Positions 38,401 to 47,242 of a DNA stretch of 64,000 nt are shown piece after piece. Where the stretch lies: NCBI RefSeq assembly GCF_022447245.1, contig NZ_JAKVBC010000002.1, forward strand, positions 1 to 64,000. The letters run 5' to 3'. Source of the DNA: Kordia sp. (GTDB lineage: Bacteria; Bacteroidota; Bacteroidia; Flavobacteriales; Flavobacteriaceae). The position numbers were made by a program, and so were the translations under genes. The first letter of the stretch is position 1; every line of letters begins with the position of its first letter. Under the pieces are notes generated by a model. The model ran no database searches and was not told where the DNA came from. It saw only the letters and a program-made list of their open reading frames with translations.

Positions 38401-39780
38401 AATGGTATCAATCAGTGCATCACAGAAAGGCTCTACTGTAAAGAAGTAATCTTCAGCTTCTCCCAAGCGATCAATTGTAATACCAGTATCTTGAAAATTT
38501 TCACAGGAATCAAAGTCGTATGAATTATTGTAGTCAAATATAAAGTAATCAAACCCTGTGTAATTTCTAATACGTATTCTATAATCTCCTGCAGCAGTTC
38601 CTAGTGGAATCACAAATCCAAACGTAGTTGACGTTGTAGAGATATTGTTAGAGTCATAGACTTTTTCTGTAGACTCATCAAATACATCATCTCCATCCCA
38701 ATCAACCCAAGCTTTCCAAGCACATCTGAATGGTGCTTCTACATATACATTTATACCTTCTCCTTCTACCTGCCTAGCTTTGGTTGCCAATCCAGTAAAA
38801 TCTTGATATCCCGAACTAAATCCTGTTCCAGCATTAGTTACATCTTCTAAGGCTCCTAAAAAGGCAACCTCATCTATGTACATTGTATCTGGTGTATCTG
38901 TTGTGGGTTGGCATGGTCCAGGCAAAATAACTGGCGTTGTTACACAGATATCAAAAGTCCCTGAATTTGCTCCACCTCCATAACTGTAGACGCGCACATA
39001 GTACGTATTACCTATAGTTAAACCAGTAGCGTTTATAATTTCTGCGTTTAATCCAACAGTAGCGTCTGCGCAATCTATATTAGTTCCATTACAAGAACCT
39101 GAACGTAAATCTACCACCAAGTCATTAAGTGTCCCTGGTGTTACAGTGATATCATGTTCTGTTGCTGTTGCCACAAAACTATACCAAACATCGTCATCTG
39201 CATTTCCTGTATAGCCATTGCAACTAATAGCAGCGATACTTTGTGTAGCAGTTGAAGTGTCACCATTTACTAGTGTTACACAAGTACTTGTTGGACTTAC
39301 GCTTAAAGATGTAGCCGACCCACAATCATCATTTGCTGGTCCTGAAGTAACTGAAAGTAGAGTTACTACAATATCCCCATTAAGGTTGTTAGCAGTTGCG
39401 CAATTGTATCTGTTTAAATGAATTCGATAATTGCCTGTAGTTGTTGGTGTAAAATCGATAGAGGCGGCAAATCCTCCACAAGCTGGGCCATTATCATCAT
39501 TGAATGCAACAAAATTTCCTGCCTCATCTCTTACTGTCATTTGTGTGTCATATCCAGACCCACAATTTGATAGTCTGTATGTACTTCCAGCGATCATATT
39601 GGTTACTTCAAAGTTTCTTCTACCACCTTGGTTTGCAGGAGGTGTACAGCTGATGCTGTTTCCTATAACTGTTGGAGCTGGCGTTGAACATTGGATTCTT
39701 CCAATTCCATTACATTGGGCTTGAATCTCAGAAATAAGAGAGAAAGTAAGGAATAGTATTAACAAAATTGGTGTTCTCAT
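35476..39780 (-). CDS. Giant T9SS-secreted multidomain surface protein with GEVED domain
   Basis: 1434 residues, the longest gene here. Signal peptide about 1-22 (LLILFLTFSLISEIQAQ). Two pre-peptidase-type beta domains follow (about 25-280, e.g. YDTQMTVRDEAGNFVAF and DDVWYSFVATA). A GEVED domain comes next (about 295-455; WVDWDGDDVFDE, RIRI, GEAEDYFF), then Ig-like and jelly-roll modules (about 460-850), a beta-solenoid-like stretch (about 860-940; NGLARNITVKNGATLELATG), a long secreted module, and a Por sorting tail (last ~75 residues; KVHAYQSQIADIIIYDILGK, KIQKVIY). It is likely an adhesin or surface-layer component. No protease or glycosidase motif is seen. Confidence 0.85.
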   Translation of the reverse strand: MRTPILLILFLTFSLISEIQAQCNGIGRIQCSTPAPTVIGNSISCTPPANQGGRRNFEVTNMIAGSTYRLSNCGSGYDTQMTVRDEAGNFVAFNDDNGPACGGFAASIDFTPTTTGNYRIHLNRYNCATANNLNGDIVVTLLSVTSGPANDDCGSATSLSVSPTSTCVTLVNGDTSTATQSIAAISCNGYTGNADDDVWYSFVATATEHDITVTPGTLNDLVVDLRSGSCNGTNIDCADATVGLNAEIINATGLTIGNTYYVRVYSYGGGANSGTFDICVTTPVILPGPCQPTTDTPDTMYIDEVAFLGALEDVTNAGTGFSSGYQDFTGLATKARQVEGEGINVYVEAPFRCAWKAWVDWDGDDVFDESTEKVYDSNNISTTSTTFGFVIPLGTAAGDYRIRIRNYTGFDYFIFDYNNSYDFDSCENFQDTGITIDRLGEAEDYFFTVEPFCDALIDTITDGETCGAGTVNLSVTGTGTPSVMEYRWYDAETGGSLVATTVTGNWTTPSISSTTTYYVTAYNGTCESWVREPIVAKFNSIPTVNITPDVSSRVVCGENDMLEISVSGDVEDVLLIDEDFESGGLGVFSNIVLNDNGATINARSAWQNQTSTFVPSEEVWFPAISSGFGNDQFVICNSDVGADGLGNSYITHNALQSTTSYDTTDFVNLTFSFDCYYSHYLDDGIGGADDYFTVEVSTDGTSWTAITADIIADVGIGTKFDNLSYDISAYINQPTLSVRIRYYALWADGIAIDNIQLIGDKDVTAVDWTTTPANIIDLYVDTDNDNIGDTPYVSGSHETVYAMPTLAQLEESNYSFTIDANLANGCGAVSTSFDVINNTRVFDSAADAWGVAANWAQNVVPTSDDCVIIKDNGLTIDTEATGNGLARNITVKNGATLELATGSSITVTDWISVESGGTLHVRDGANLIQVTDVVSNNNTGDINMDRMAVGVNNFDYIYWSSPVANFDVADVSPGTNPGLIFQWQPTVSGNGLGNYGEWQSASGVMGAGNGYIIRGISGTSIANTAEFDGVPNNGIINTTVTRGTYTGVDYPGAGGTNATALDDNWNLVGNPYPSAISADAFIAANASVITDDTSPSTITGTVYLWRHLSAPSNAYGDPFYSDYLYNYNENDYIQYNSTGSNPIGFNGNIAAGQAFFVLMDDAAPASTTIQFNNSMRGVAYTNDQFYRPSDDGGIELEYNSESATTTIEKHRIWLDIISPDNSAASLLIGYITGASNEQDRLFDGDNLSDAPTHIYSLIGEEKMTIQGRAVPFEEEDVVSLGVKIAQDGNYTIAINALDGLFETTDQKIYLEDLYTSTLHDLKLTPYDFYSEAGDFEDRFVLRYLDINASNLSVDEFNSNAGIVITTSENKIKVHAYQSQIADIIIYDILGKRLIVRKNISEEVYDITNLRPTNSALIVKVILENGKQKIQKVIY

Positions 39781-40068
39781 GATTCGGGGTTTTGGAAGTT
39801 GGGCTATTTTATCATAATGAAATTATGAAATATATCTTTTCATTCAACTTTCGATAAACGCATTTCACCCTTGTTTTCATACATTTCGTCGAAACCAAAA
39901 TCCTATCAAACTACTTGAAAACAAAACACATCTCACTATCATTTAGGTAATTACATTTTAAACACTCATAAAGACTACTTTTTATGAAATTTAAACCTAC
40001 ATATATCAGCACACACTATTAATTGTTTAATTCTTTTATTGAGAGAAATTAAAACTTATAATTAGAAC

Positions 40069-40098
40069 AAAAAAGGCAAATGTACATTTGCCTTTTTT
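40069..40098 (-). terminator. Terminator at the end of the met/cys cluster
   Basis: AAAAAAGGCAAATGT and ACATTTGCCTTTTTT are a perfect 15-bp palindrome, about 50 nt beyond the last gene of the cluster. Apart from this the 39781-40147 gap is AT-rich with no gene. Confidence 0.85.
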
Positions 40099-40147
40099 AG
40101 GAAAACAATCACTTCATTTTCGTAAGTAATTGTAGTATATCTAATAA

Positions 40148-41203
40148 TCAAAAGATCGCTTGAACCGTTTCTTTTTTGGCTTCTTTTTTTGATCCGTCAA
40201 ATCCTTCTACACCTGAAACTGTTGTATATTTCATTACATATTTTTTCCCAGGATTGATACGTTGATATGCACTTTGACACATTACAGCTGCCTCATGGAA
40301 TCCAGAAAGTATCAATTTTAGTTTTCCTTTATATGTATTTACATCTCCAATAGCATATACACCTGGAATATTGGTTTGATAGTCATACGAATTATCTACT
40401 TTGATGGCATTCTTTTCAATATCCAATCCCCAATTTCCTAAAGGCCCTAATTTTGGTGATAATCCAAATAATGGAATAAAATGATCCGTTTCTAGAAGTA
40501 TTGGCTCTTCTCCTTTTTTAGTAATCGTAACTGCCGTTAAATGCTCTTCTCCGTGAAGCTGTCTAATTTCAGCAGGTGTAATCAGGTTGATTTTACCCAA
40601 ATTACGAAGTTCCTGTACTTTTTCTACAGAATCTAATGCGCCTCTGAATTCATTTCTACGATGTATTAAAGTTACTTCGCTAGCAATTTCTGCTAAGTAA
40701 ATTGTCCAATCTAGCGCAGAATCACCCCCACCAGCGATGACCACTTTTTTGTCTCGATATATTTCAGGGTCACGAATGATGTAAGCTACACCTTTACCCT
40801 CATAGTTTTCAATTTCTGCAATTGGAGGTTTTCTAGGTTCAAAAGACCCCAAACCACCTGCAATTACAACTACTGGGGCCGCGTGTTTTGTTCCTTTGTT
40901 AGTAGTTACGATAAAGGTATCATCTTCTAAGCGCTCAAGCGTTTCTGCTCGTTCACCTAAGGTAAATCCTGGCTCAAAAGATTCAATTTGTTTGAGTAGG
41001 TTTTTGACCAAATCGCCTGCTAATATTTCTGAAAAACCAGGAATATCATAGATTGGTTTTTTAGGATATATTTCTGCACATTGTCCACCAGGTTGTGGCA
41101 ATGCATCAATTAAATGTGTTTTTAGTTTTAATAAACCAGCTTCGAATACGGTAAAAAGTCCCGTTGGTCCTGCTCCTATAATTAATAAATCTGTTTGTAT
41201 CAT
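40148..41203 (-). CDS. Ferredoxin/flavodoxin-NADP reductase of the thioredoxin reductase type
   Basis: 351 residues. FAD motif GAGPTGLFTVFEAG, NADPH motif AGGGDSALDW and C-terminal FAD motif IPGVYAIGDVN are all present. The redox CxxC of true thioredoxin reductases is absent, which fits ferredoxin-NADP reductase. It is the last gene of the sulfate assimilation cluster, so I infer that it supplies electrons through ferredoxin to the sulfite reductase in the same cluster. Confidence 0.85.
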   Translation of the reverse strand: MIQTDLLIIGAGPTGLFTVFEAGLLKLKTHLIDALPQPGGQCAEIYPKKPIYDIPGFSEILAGDLVKNLLKQIESFEPGFTLGERAETLERLEDDTFIVTTNKGTKHAAPVVVIAGGLGSFEPRKPPIAEIENYEGKGVAYIIRDPEIYRDKKVVIAGGGDSALDWTIYLAEIASEVTLIHRRNEFRGALDSVEKVQELRNLGKINLITPAEIRQLHGEEHLTAVTITKKGEEPILLETDHFIPLFGLSPKLGPLGNWGLDIEKNAIKVDNSYDYQTNIPGVYAIGDVNTYKGKLKLILSGFHEAAVMCQSAYQRINPGKKYVMKYTTVSGVEGFDGSKKEAKKETVQAIF

Positions 41204-41272
41204 TTTTGCTTTTAGTATTGAGATATGAGGCGTGATTCTAAATCACCTCACTTTTATTTAACTTTTTTATTC

Positions 41273-41863
41273 TTAGTTTTCTATTTGTTCTTGCAATAAA
41301 CTTTCTGTTAGCTTATTGAGCGTATCTACTTTTTGTTCAAAATTTTGATTGAGTCGTTTGCGATATGTATGAAGGTTTTTCACAAATTCATCAATGCTAT
41401 CTGGGATAATTTGCTCAAAAAATTGACGCAAACGTTTTGCTGTTGTTGGAGATTTCCCATTGGTAGAAATGGCAATTTTGACATTTCCTTTTGTAACAAT
41501 TCCTCCTAGATAAAAATCACAGTACTGCGGTTGATCGGCCAGATTTACCAGTAAGTGTCTGCGTTTGGCTTCTAAAAATATATTCAGATTTACTATTTGA
41601 TCGTCCGTAGCTGCAATAACAATATGCTTTTCATTCAGATAATCGTTCGAAAATTCATCTTCAATCAATGTTACTGTAGTATGTAATGTTGCTAAATTTT
41701 TAATTTCATCTTTTATAGAAGGCGCCACCAATGATACTTGTGCATTAGGACTCGATTTTAATAAGAAACTTAGTTATTCAAGTCCTACATTTCCTCCACC
41801 AACAAATAACACTTGTAATTGCTGAACCTTTAAAAATATTGGATATAATTCGTTTTTTTCCAT
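41273..41863 (-). pseudogene. Siroheme synthase N-terminal type (precorrin-2 dehydrogenase), interrupted by in-frame TAA
   Basis: The frame from the ATG at 41863 runs 196 codons, the normal size for a stand-alone precorrin-2 dehydrogenase/ferrochelatase. It begins MEKNELYPIFLKVQQLQ and has the NAD motif LFVGGGNVGLE. Codon 30 is TAA (41776-41774), right after this motif, where related proteins have Lys (AAA to TAA is a one-base change). The rest is intact (LVAPSIKDE ..., ISTNGKSPTTAKRLRQ). Restart at a later ATG would lack the NAD site. Loss would leave the adjacent sulfite reductase without siroheme unless another gene replaces it. Confidence 0.8.
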
Positions 41864-41865
41864 AG

Positions 41866-42642
41866 TTATATTGCTGCTCGTATTGAAATCAGTTCTTTTT
41901 GTGTTGTTTGATATGTTTGAATGTTTGCAACTGCTTCATTGACCACTTCACCGATAACAATTATGGCTGGTGCTGCAATGTTTTTTTCTTTTACTTTTTC
42001 AAGAATAGAATCGACATTTCCAAATACAGATTTTTCATTGTCTGTAGTTCCGTTTTGAATGATTCCGACTGGCATTTTTTGCTTTCCTGCAATTTGAAAT
42101 AGACTCACAATTTCTGAAAGTTTACTCATTCCCATTAAAATGACAACCGTTGCCGAAGATTGTGCTGCAAGCGCTACATCTTGTGATAGTTTACGAGCCG
42201 AAGTTGTTCCCGTGATAACCCAGAAACTTTCAGAAATTCCTCTTTTTGTCAATGGAACACCAACAGAAGCTGGCACTGCAACTGCTGACGTTATGCCTGA
42301 TACTACATTGGTTTCAAGTCCATTGTGTTTTGCAAATTCAATTTCTTCTGCGCCACGTCCAAAAACAAAAGGATCACCACCTTTTAAACGAACTACATGT
42401 CCAAATTCATAGGCGTTTTTTACAATTAATTCGTTGATTTCTTCTTGACTGTAGCGATGAAATCCTTTGCGTTTGCCTACAAATATATGCTTAGCTTTTG
42501 GTGCAAAATCGAGTAATTCTCTATTGACCAAAGCATCATATAATACTACATCTGCCGCTTCTAAATTTCGAATTCCTTTTAGTGTAATCAGTTCTATATC
42601 ACCAGGTCCAGCTCCTAATACTGTTAGCTTTGGTTTATGCAT
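41866..42642 (-). CDS. cobA: Uroporphyrinogen-III C-methyltransferase
   Basis: 258 residues. Typical SUMT motifs: VLGAGPGDIELITLKG, VVRLKGGDPFVFGRG, VPASVGVPLTKRG. It makes precorrin-2 from uroporphyrinogen III with two SAM. Here it serves siroheme for the sulfite reductase whose gene overlaps it by 8 bp. It ends 3 nt before the dehydrogenase frame. Confidence 0.94.
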   Translation of the reverse strand: MHKPKLTVLGAGPGDIELITLKGIRNLEAADVVLYDALVNRELLDFAPKAKHIFVGKRKGFHRYSQEEINELIVKNAYEFGHVVRLKGGDPFVFGRGAEEIEFAKHNGLETNVVSGITSAVAVPASVGVPLTKRGISESFWVITGTTSARKLSQDVALAAQSSATVVILMGMSKLSEIVSLFQIAGKQKMPVGIIQNGTTDNEKSVFGNVDSILEKVKEKNIAAPAIIVIGEVVNEAVANIQTYQTTQKELISIRAAI

Positions 42643-44728
42643 GTGTCAACTCCTCCTTTCTGTATTTTTTGAGTTGATCAACAAACCAAATAGTATCATT
42701 TAGGTACTTTTTTGCGAAAGCTTCACTTGGCGCATTGTTTTGCATTTGATAGATCAATGTTGAAAAATCACTTTGCATGCTTATTTTTTTTGTGGCAACA
42801 AATACCTCATCAAATTGTTTAATGATTGCCGCATGCGAATTTGTTTTTTGCTGCTCAGAAAGTAAGATTGCTTTTGCTGCATTTACCATCGCAGCATAGG
42901 CATGATAAATACCATCACTGTATAATTGATTCTTTACAGCTTCTGTTGCATTTGTGATTTTTTCTTCACTTTCAAATAAGAGCGTTTCTACCAAATCAAT
43001 CACAACGCCAGCACATTCTCCAATTCCAACAGCTTTTATATACGGAACTTCATTTCCCCAATCAATAAAATCATCTTCCTTCAATTCTGTACTATCTGAT
43101 AACGGTTTTAGGAAATTATAGAAGTATATTTTTTCTTTTCGTTGATAATATGCAGCAAATGATTCTTCTTGTAATGCATTTTCTTTAAAGTCATTTAAGA
43201 TGCTTCGCAATGCTTCTGGTCCGCGCTTGCTTGGAATTTTTAAAACCTTGTCTGCAAAACGTCCTTGCCCATTTCCTACAACACCACCACCTAATAAGAT
43301 TTGTAGCGCTGGTGCCAAAAGTTTCCCCGATTTTATTGTCATTCCTTGAAAACCAATTTCTGCCATATTGTGTTGTCCACATGCATTCATACAACCACTT
43401 ATTTTGATAGTAATGTTTTTTGTGGTGACAAATTCTTGATATTCAGCAGCAATCACTTTTTCTAGTTCTGTAGCAATTCCTGTACTACTTGCAATTCCTA
43501 AGTTACAGGTATCTGTCCCTGGACACGCTGTAATATCTACGAGTTTGTTATAGCCAATTTTTGTAAAGCCTAAGGCTTTTAGTTTTTGATAGAAAATAGG
43601 TACTAATTCTTCTTTTACGTGACGAATCAGTATGTTTTGTCGCAGAGTAAATCGCAATTCGTCCGCAGCATAGGCTTTGATTAAATCGGCTAATTCACGT
43701 GCTTTATCCGTGTAGAAATCTCCTAAAGGTACTCGGATCCCAATGGCAACTAATCCTTTTTGTTTTTGTGGAATGATATTGCTTTGTTTCCAGGCTTCAA
43801 AGGTTTCTGTATCTTCAATAGCTACCGTTTCAGTTTCTAAATTTTGAAATGTTGGCGCCACTTCAAAAGATTTTGTCTCTATGAAAACTTTCATGTTTGA
43901 TAGTGCTTTTCGTTCCGCGTCAATCAATTCAACAAATGCTTCTAAGCCTAAATCTTTGATTAGAAATTTCATACGTGCTTTTCCTCTTTTAGCACGTTCT
44001 CCATGACGATCAAATACACGCAATACGGCTTCTGTTAACGGAATGATTTCATCTGTCGGTAAAAATTCATAAAGTACATCTGCATGTCTTGGTTGCGAGC
44101 CTAATCCGCCACCTAATAGCACTTTAAAACCACGAATTCCATCTTGAATTTTAGCGATGAATCCCAAATCATGAATATAACTTAGCGCTGTATCTTCATC
44201 AGTTGCTGAGAACGATATTTTAAATTTTCTTCCCATTTCCTGCGAGATCGGATTTCTTAGAAAGAATTTAAAAACTGCATCTGCGTAAGGTGATACATCA
44301 AACGGTTCGTCAATATCAATTCCTGCAGTGGCGCTTGCCGTTATATTTCGCACCGTATTTCCACACGCTTCACGCAGTGTAATATCATCCCTTTCTAATT
44401 GTGCCCACAATTCTGGAGTTCGGTCTAGACTTACATAGTGAATTTGAATGTCTTGTCGCGTCGTAATGTGTAACCTTCCTGTTGAATATTCATCAGCAAC
44501 ATCTGCTATTCTATGCAATTGCGCACTGCTCACTTTTCCATACGGTAATTTGATGCGAATCATTTGTACACCATGTTGACGTTGTCCATAAACTCCTCTC
44601 GCCAATCGGAGGCTACGGAATTTTTCTTCATCGACTTTTCCTTCTTTGAATAAGCGGATTTTTTGTTCCAATTCGATGATATCTTTTTCAACTACTGAAT
44701 TTTCTATTTCTGTTCTAAAGCTTTGCAT
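42635..44728 (-). CDS. Ferredoxin-type sulfite (nitrite/sulfite) reductase
   Basis: 697 residues with two ferredoxin-like half repeats. The siroheme-[4Fe-4S] ligands are TACPGTDTC at about residue 410 and SGCMNACGQ at about 453. A C-terminal extension of about 130 helical residues (from AVKNQLYSDG) follows the catalytic part. In this neighbourhood sulfite to sulfide is the likely reaction. It is preceded by its own Cys-rich leader peptide and terminator, so its level can be set separately from cysN upstream. Confidence 0.9.
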   Translation of the reverse strand: MQSFRTEIENSVVEKDIIELEQKIRLFKEGKVDEEKFRSLRLARGVYGQRQHGVQMIRIKLPYGKVSSAQLHRIADVADEYSTGRLHITTRQDIQIHYVSLDRTPELWAQLERDDITLREACGNTVRNITASATAGIDIDEPFDVSPYADAVFKFFLRNPISQEMGRKFKISFSATDEDTALSYIHDLGFIAKIQDGIRGFKVLLGGGLGSQPRHADVLYEFLPTDEIIPLTEAVLRVFDRHGERAKRGKARMKFLIKDLGLEAFVELIDAERKALSNMKVFIETKSFEVAPTFQNLETETVAIEDTETFEAWKQSNIIPQKQKGLVAIGIRVPLGDFYTDKARELADLIKAYAADELRFTLRQNILIRHVKEELVPIFYQKLKALGFTKIGYNKLVDITACPGTDTCNLGIASSTGIATELEKVIAAEYQEFVTTKNITIKISGCMNACGQHNMAEIGFQGMTIKSGKLLAPALQILLGGGVVGNGQGRFADKVLKIPSKRGPEALRSILNDFKENALQEESFAAYYQRKEKIYFYNFLKPLSDSTELKEDDFIDWGNEVPYIKAVGIGECAGVVIDLVETLLFESEEKITNATEAVKNQLYSDGIYHAYAAMVNAAKAILLSEQQKTNSHAAIIKQFDEVFVATKKISMQSDFSTLIYQMQNNAPSEAFAKKYLNDTIWFVDQLKKYRKEELTHA

Positions 44729-44743
44729 TTGATCTTTGATATT

Positions 44744-44779
44744 AAAAAAGTCCTTATGAAATCTGTTTCAAAAGGACTT
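44744..44779 (-). terminator. Attenuator terminator upstream of sulfite reductase
   Basis: On the minus strand AAGTCCTTTTGAAA pairs with TTTCATAAGGACTT around a 4-nt loop and is followed by T6. It lies inside the cluster, 31 nt after the leader peptide stop and 15 nt before the sulfite reductase start. Confidence 0.85.
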
Positions 44780-44809
44780 ATATTTTAAAATATGGTATAC
44801 GTATCTACG

Positions 44810-44866
44810 TCATGTTCCTTTTGTTTTGAGAAAAATGTTTTTACAACACATGCAAGTGCAGTTCAT
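44810..44866 (-). CDS. Cys-rich leader peptide of sulfite reductase
   Basis: 18 codons: MNCTCMCCKNIFLKTKGT, stop TGA. Four of the first eight residues are Cys and two are Met. The ORF sits in the 186-bp gap between cysN and the sulfite reductase gene, just before a strong terminator. The layout suggests that low charged tRNA-Cys stalls the ribosome and lets polymerase read into the reductase gene. Sequence is direct, mechanism inferred. Confidence 0.75.
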   Translation of the reverse strand: MNCTCMCCKNIFLKTKGT

Positions 44867-44914
44867 TATATGTTTATTCGAAAAGTTGATCATATTGTCT
44901 TCTATTTGTATATT

Positions 44915-46162
44915 TTATTTGATAAATCCAACTCCTGCTGTTGTGTTTGATTGTAAATCGATCAAAATAAAGCCTCCATTATATTTGTTCTTTTTGTAAC
45001 TATCAAAGAATAACGGCTTGCTTAGTTTTAATTGAATTTCTCCAATTTCATTGAGTTGTAATTGTGATACTGCCGTTTTTTCCTCAGAAAAATTGGCTTC
45101 TTCTATCGTTTCAACATCCACTATTTTTGCCAATACATTGTTGACTCCATGTTGTAAACTGTATTTAGTATTGGGTCTCAGTGGCTTTTTGTCCATCCAA
45201 CAAATAGTAGCACTCAATTCTTTTTCAACTTTTGGTTGTTCTGAGGTTTTTACAATCATGTCGCCTCTACTTACATTGACATCATTTGTAAGCGTCAGTG
45301 TTAATGAACTTCCTCTTCCTGCTTTTTCAAATTTTTGATCGTAGAAAAAGATTTCTTTTACTGTCGATTGTGTTCCAGAAGGTAATATTGTGACTTCATC
45401 TCCAACAGCAATATCTCCTCCGTATAGTTTCCCTGCATATCCTCTAAAATCATGATATTCTGATGTTTTTGGTCGAATTACGGTTTGTATTGGAAAACGT
45501 GTTTGCGCTTCTTCATACACATCTTGCGGTTGAATTTGCTCTAAGTGTTCTACCAATGTTTTTCCTGAATACCAAGTCATATTCGAAGATTTTGCTACTA
45601 CATTATCACCTTGTAATGCACTTACTGGAATACATGTAATGTTCTGTTCTTTATAGGTTGTTTTGGCAACCAAAGCTTGAATTTCATCAAATAGCGCAAG
45701 ATATTTTTCTTCAGAATAATCGACCAAATCCATTTTATTGACTGCAAATACAATGTCTTTGACACGTAATAAATTGTTGATATAAAAGTGACGTGACGTT
45801 TGTTCAATCACACCTTTTCGTGCATCAACTAAAATAATAGCTACTTGTGACGTTGATGCTCCAGTTACCATGTTTCTGGTATATTCTTCATGACCTGGTG
45901 TATCAGCAATAATATAACTTCTGTTTTGTGTAGAAAAGTATATGTGTGCAACATCAATTGTAATTCCTTGTTCACGTTCGGCTACTAATCCATCAGTAGC
46001 TAGCGAAAAGTCTAAATAATCAAAACCTTTTCGTTTGCTATTGCGTTCTATCGCTTCTAGTTTGTCATCTGTAAGTGACTGTGTATCGTACAGAATTCTC
46101 CCAATTAAGGTACTTTTTCCATCATCGACACTTCCTGCTGTGGCTATTTTTAGTACGTCCAT
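44915..46162 (-). CDS. cysN: Sulfate adenylyltransferase GTPase subunit
   Basis: 415 residues from the ATG at 46162 (MDVLKIATAGSVDDGKST). GTPase motifs: GSVDDGKST, DTPGHEEYTRNM, NKMDLV. Elongation-factor-like beta barrels follow. With CysD it forms APS from sulfate and ATP. There is no fused APS kinase domain, and no cysC is seen in the window. Confidence 0.94.
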   Translation of the reverse strand: MDVLKIATAGSVDDGKSTLIGRILYDTQSLTDDKLEAIERNSKRKGFDYLDFSLATDGLVAEREQGITIDVAHIYFSTQNRSYIIADTPGHEEYTRNMVTGASTSQVAIILVDARKGVIEQTSRHFYINNLLRVKDIVFAVNKMDLVDYSEEKYLALFDEIQALVAKTTYKEQNITCIPVSALQGDNVVAKSSNMTWYSGKTLVEHLEQIQPQDVYEEAQTRFPIQTVIRPKTSEYHDFRGYAGKLYGGDIAVGDEVTILPSGTQSTVKEIFFYDQKFEKAGRGSSLTLTLTNDVNVSRGDMIVKTSEQPKVEKELSATICWMDKKPLRPNTKYSLQHGVNNVLAKIVDVETIEEANFSEEKTAVSQLQLNEIGEIQLKLSKPLFFDSYKKNKYNGGFILIDLQSNTTAGVGFIK

Positions 46163-46325
46163 TTTGTTGTTGGATGTTAGGTGTTGGGTTTTGGTGTTCG
46201 TATGTATACTGCTACTTTTAAAACTCAACATTTATCATTTAATCTTCTGACTTCTTCTTTTGTTGATTTGTGAATCTGTTTTTTTGTTAACTAAGACATG
46301 ATTGCCAATAGCTAAAAGCAAAATT

Positions 46326-47231
46326 TTAGAAATATCCTTGTTGTTTTCTTTTTTCCATCGCTGCTTCTGAGCGTTTGTCATCTATTCGTGCTCCGCGTTC
46401 AGAGATGGTTGATTGTCGTATTTCTTGCACTACCGAAGCAATGTCATACGCATTGGAAAGTACTGCTGCAGTACAACTCATATCTCCAACAGTTCTAAAT
46501 CGAATCACACGTTCTTCTATTTTTTCATCTTCTTCTCTGTAGACAACTTCATCATCTGCTGACCAGATGAGTCCGTCTCTTAAAAAGGTGGCTCGTGTGT
46601 GTGCAAAATAAATCGAAGGAATTTCTATTTGCTCTTTTTCAATATAGCTCCACACATCTAATTCTGTCCAGTTTGATATTGGGAATACGCGTACATTCTG
46701 TCCTAAATTGATTTTCCCATTGAGCATATCAAATACTTCTGGACGCTGATTTTTTTCGTCCCATTGTCCAAAATCGTCTCGTACAGAAAAGATACGTTCT
46801 TTTGCTCGTGCCTTTTCTTCATCGCGTCTTGCGCCACCAATACATGCATCAAAACCAAATTCTTCAATTGCATCTAATAAAGTTTCTGTTTGTAACATGT
46901 TTCTACTGGCATATTTTCCGGTTTCTTCCGTTACTTTTCCTGCATCTATATTGTCTTGCACATTTCTCACAATCAATTCTAAACCTAGTTTTTCAACAAG
47001 TTTGTCACGAAAGGCAATCGTTTCAGGAAAATTGTGTCCTGTATCGATATGTAATAGCGGAAACGGAATTTTAGAAGGGAAAAAGGCTTTTTGTGCCAAT
47101 CGTACCAACGTAATAGAATCTTTTCCACCAGAAAATAACAAGACAGGCTTTTCAAATTGCGCAACTACTTCTCTAAAAATATAAATAGCTTCGCTTTCTA
47201 ATATATTTGTTTGTAATACGTTTTGAGTCAT
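46326..47231 (-). CDS. cysD: Sulfate adenylyltransferase catalytic subunit
   Basis: 301 residues from the ATG at 47231; an upstream start would overlap cysH. The PP-loop LLFSGGKDSIT at about residue 33 and the conserved ACIGGARRDEEKARAKE region are present, as is the C-terminal MEKRKQQGYF. Partner of CysN. Confidence 0.95.
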   Translation of the reverse strand: MTQNVLQTNILESEAIYIFREVVAQFEKPVLLFSGGKDSITLVRLAQKAFFPSKIPFPLLHIDTGHNFPETIAFRDKLVEKLGLELIVRNVQDNIDAGKVTEETGKYASRNMLQTETLLDAIEEFGFDACIGGARRDEEKARAKERIFSVRDDFGQWDEKNQRPEVFDMLNGKINLGQNVRVFPISNWTELDVWSYIEKEQIEIPSIYFAHTRATFLRDGLIWSADDEVVYREEDEKIEERVIRFRTVGDMSCTAAVLSNAYDIASVVQEIRQSTISERGARIDDKRSEAAMEKRKQQGYF

Positions 47232-47242
47232 TTCTTGTTCAG

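Noticed and set aside
35476-39780. Several plus-strand ORFs of 60-106 codons opposite the giant T9SS gene
   Set aside because: They lie fully within a strongly coding minus-strand gene with signal peptide and sorting tail, and their translations lack any motif or start context.
44729-44914. Ordinary transcription end of cysN
   Set aside because: Considered first, but a terminator placed 15 nt before the next cluster gene and just after a Cys-rich ORF is better explained as an attenuator.
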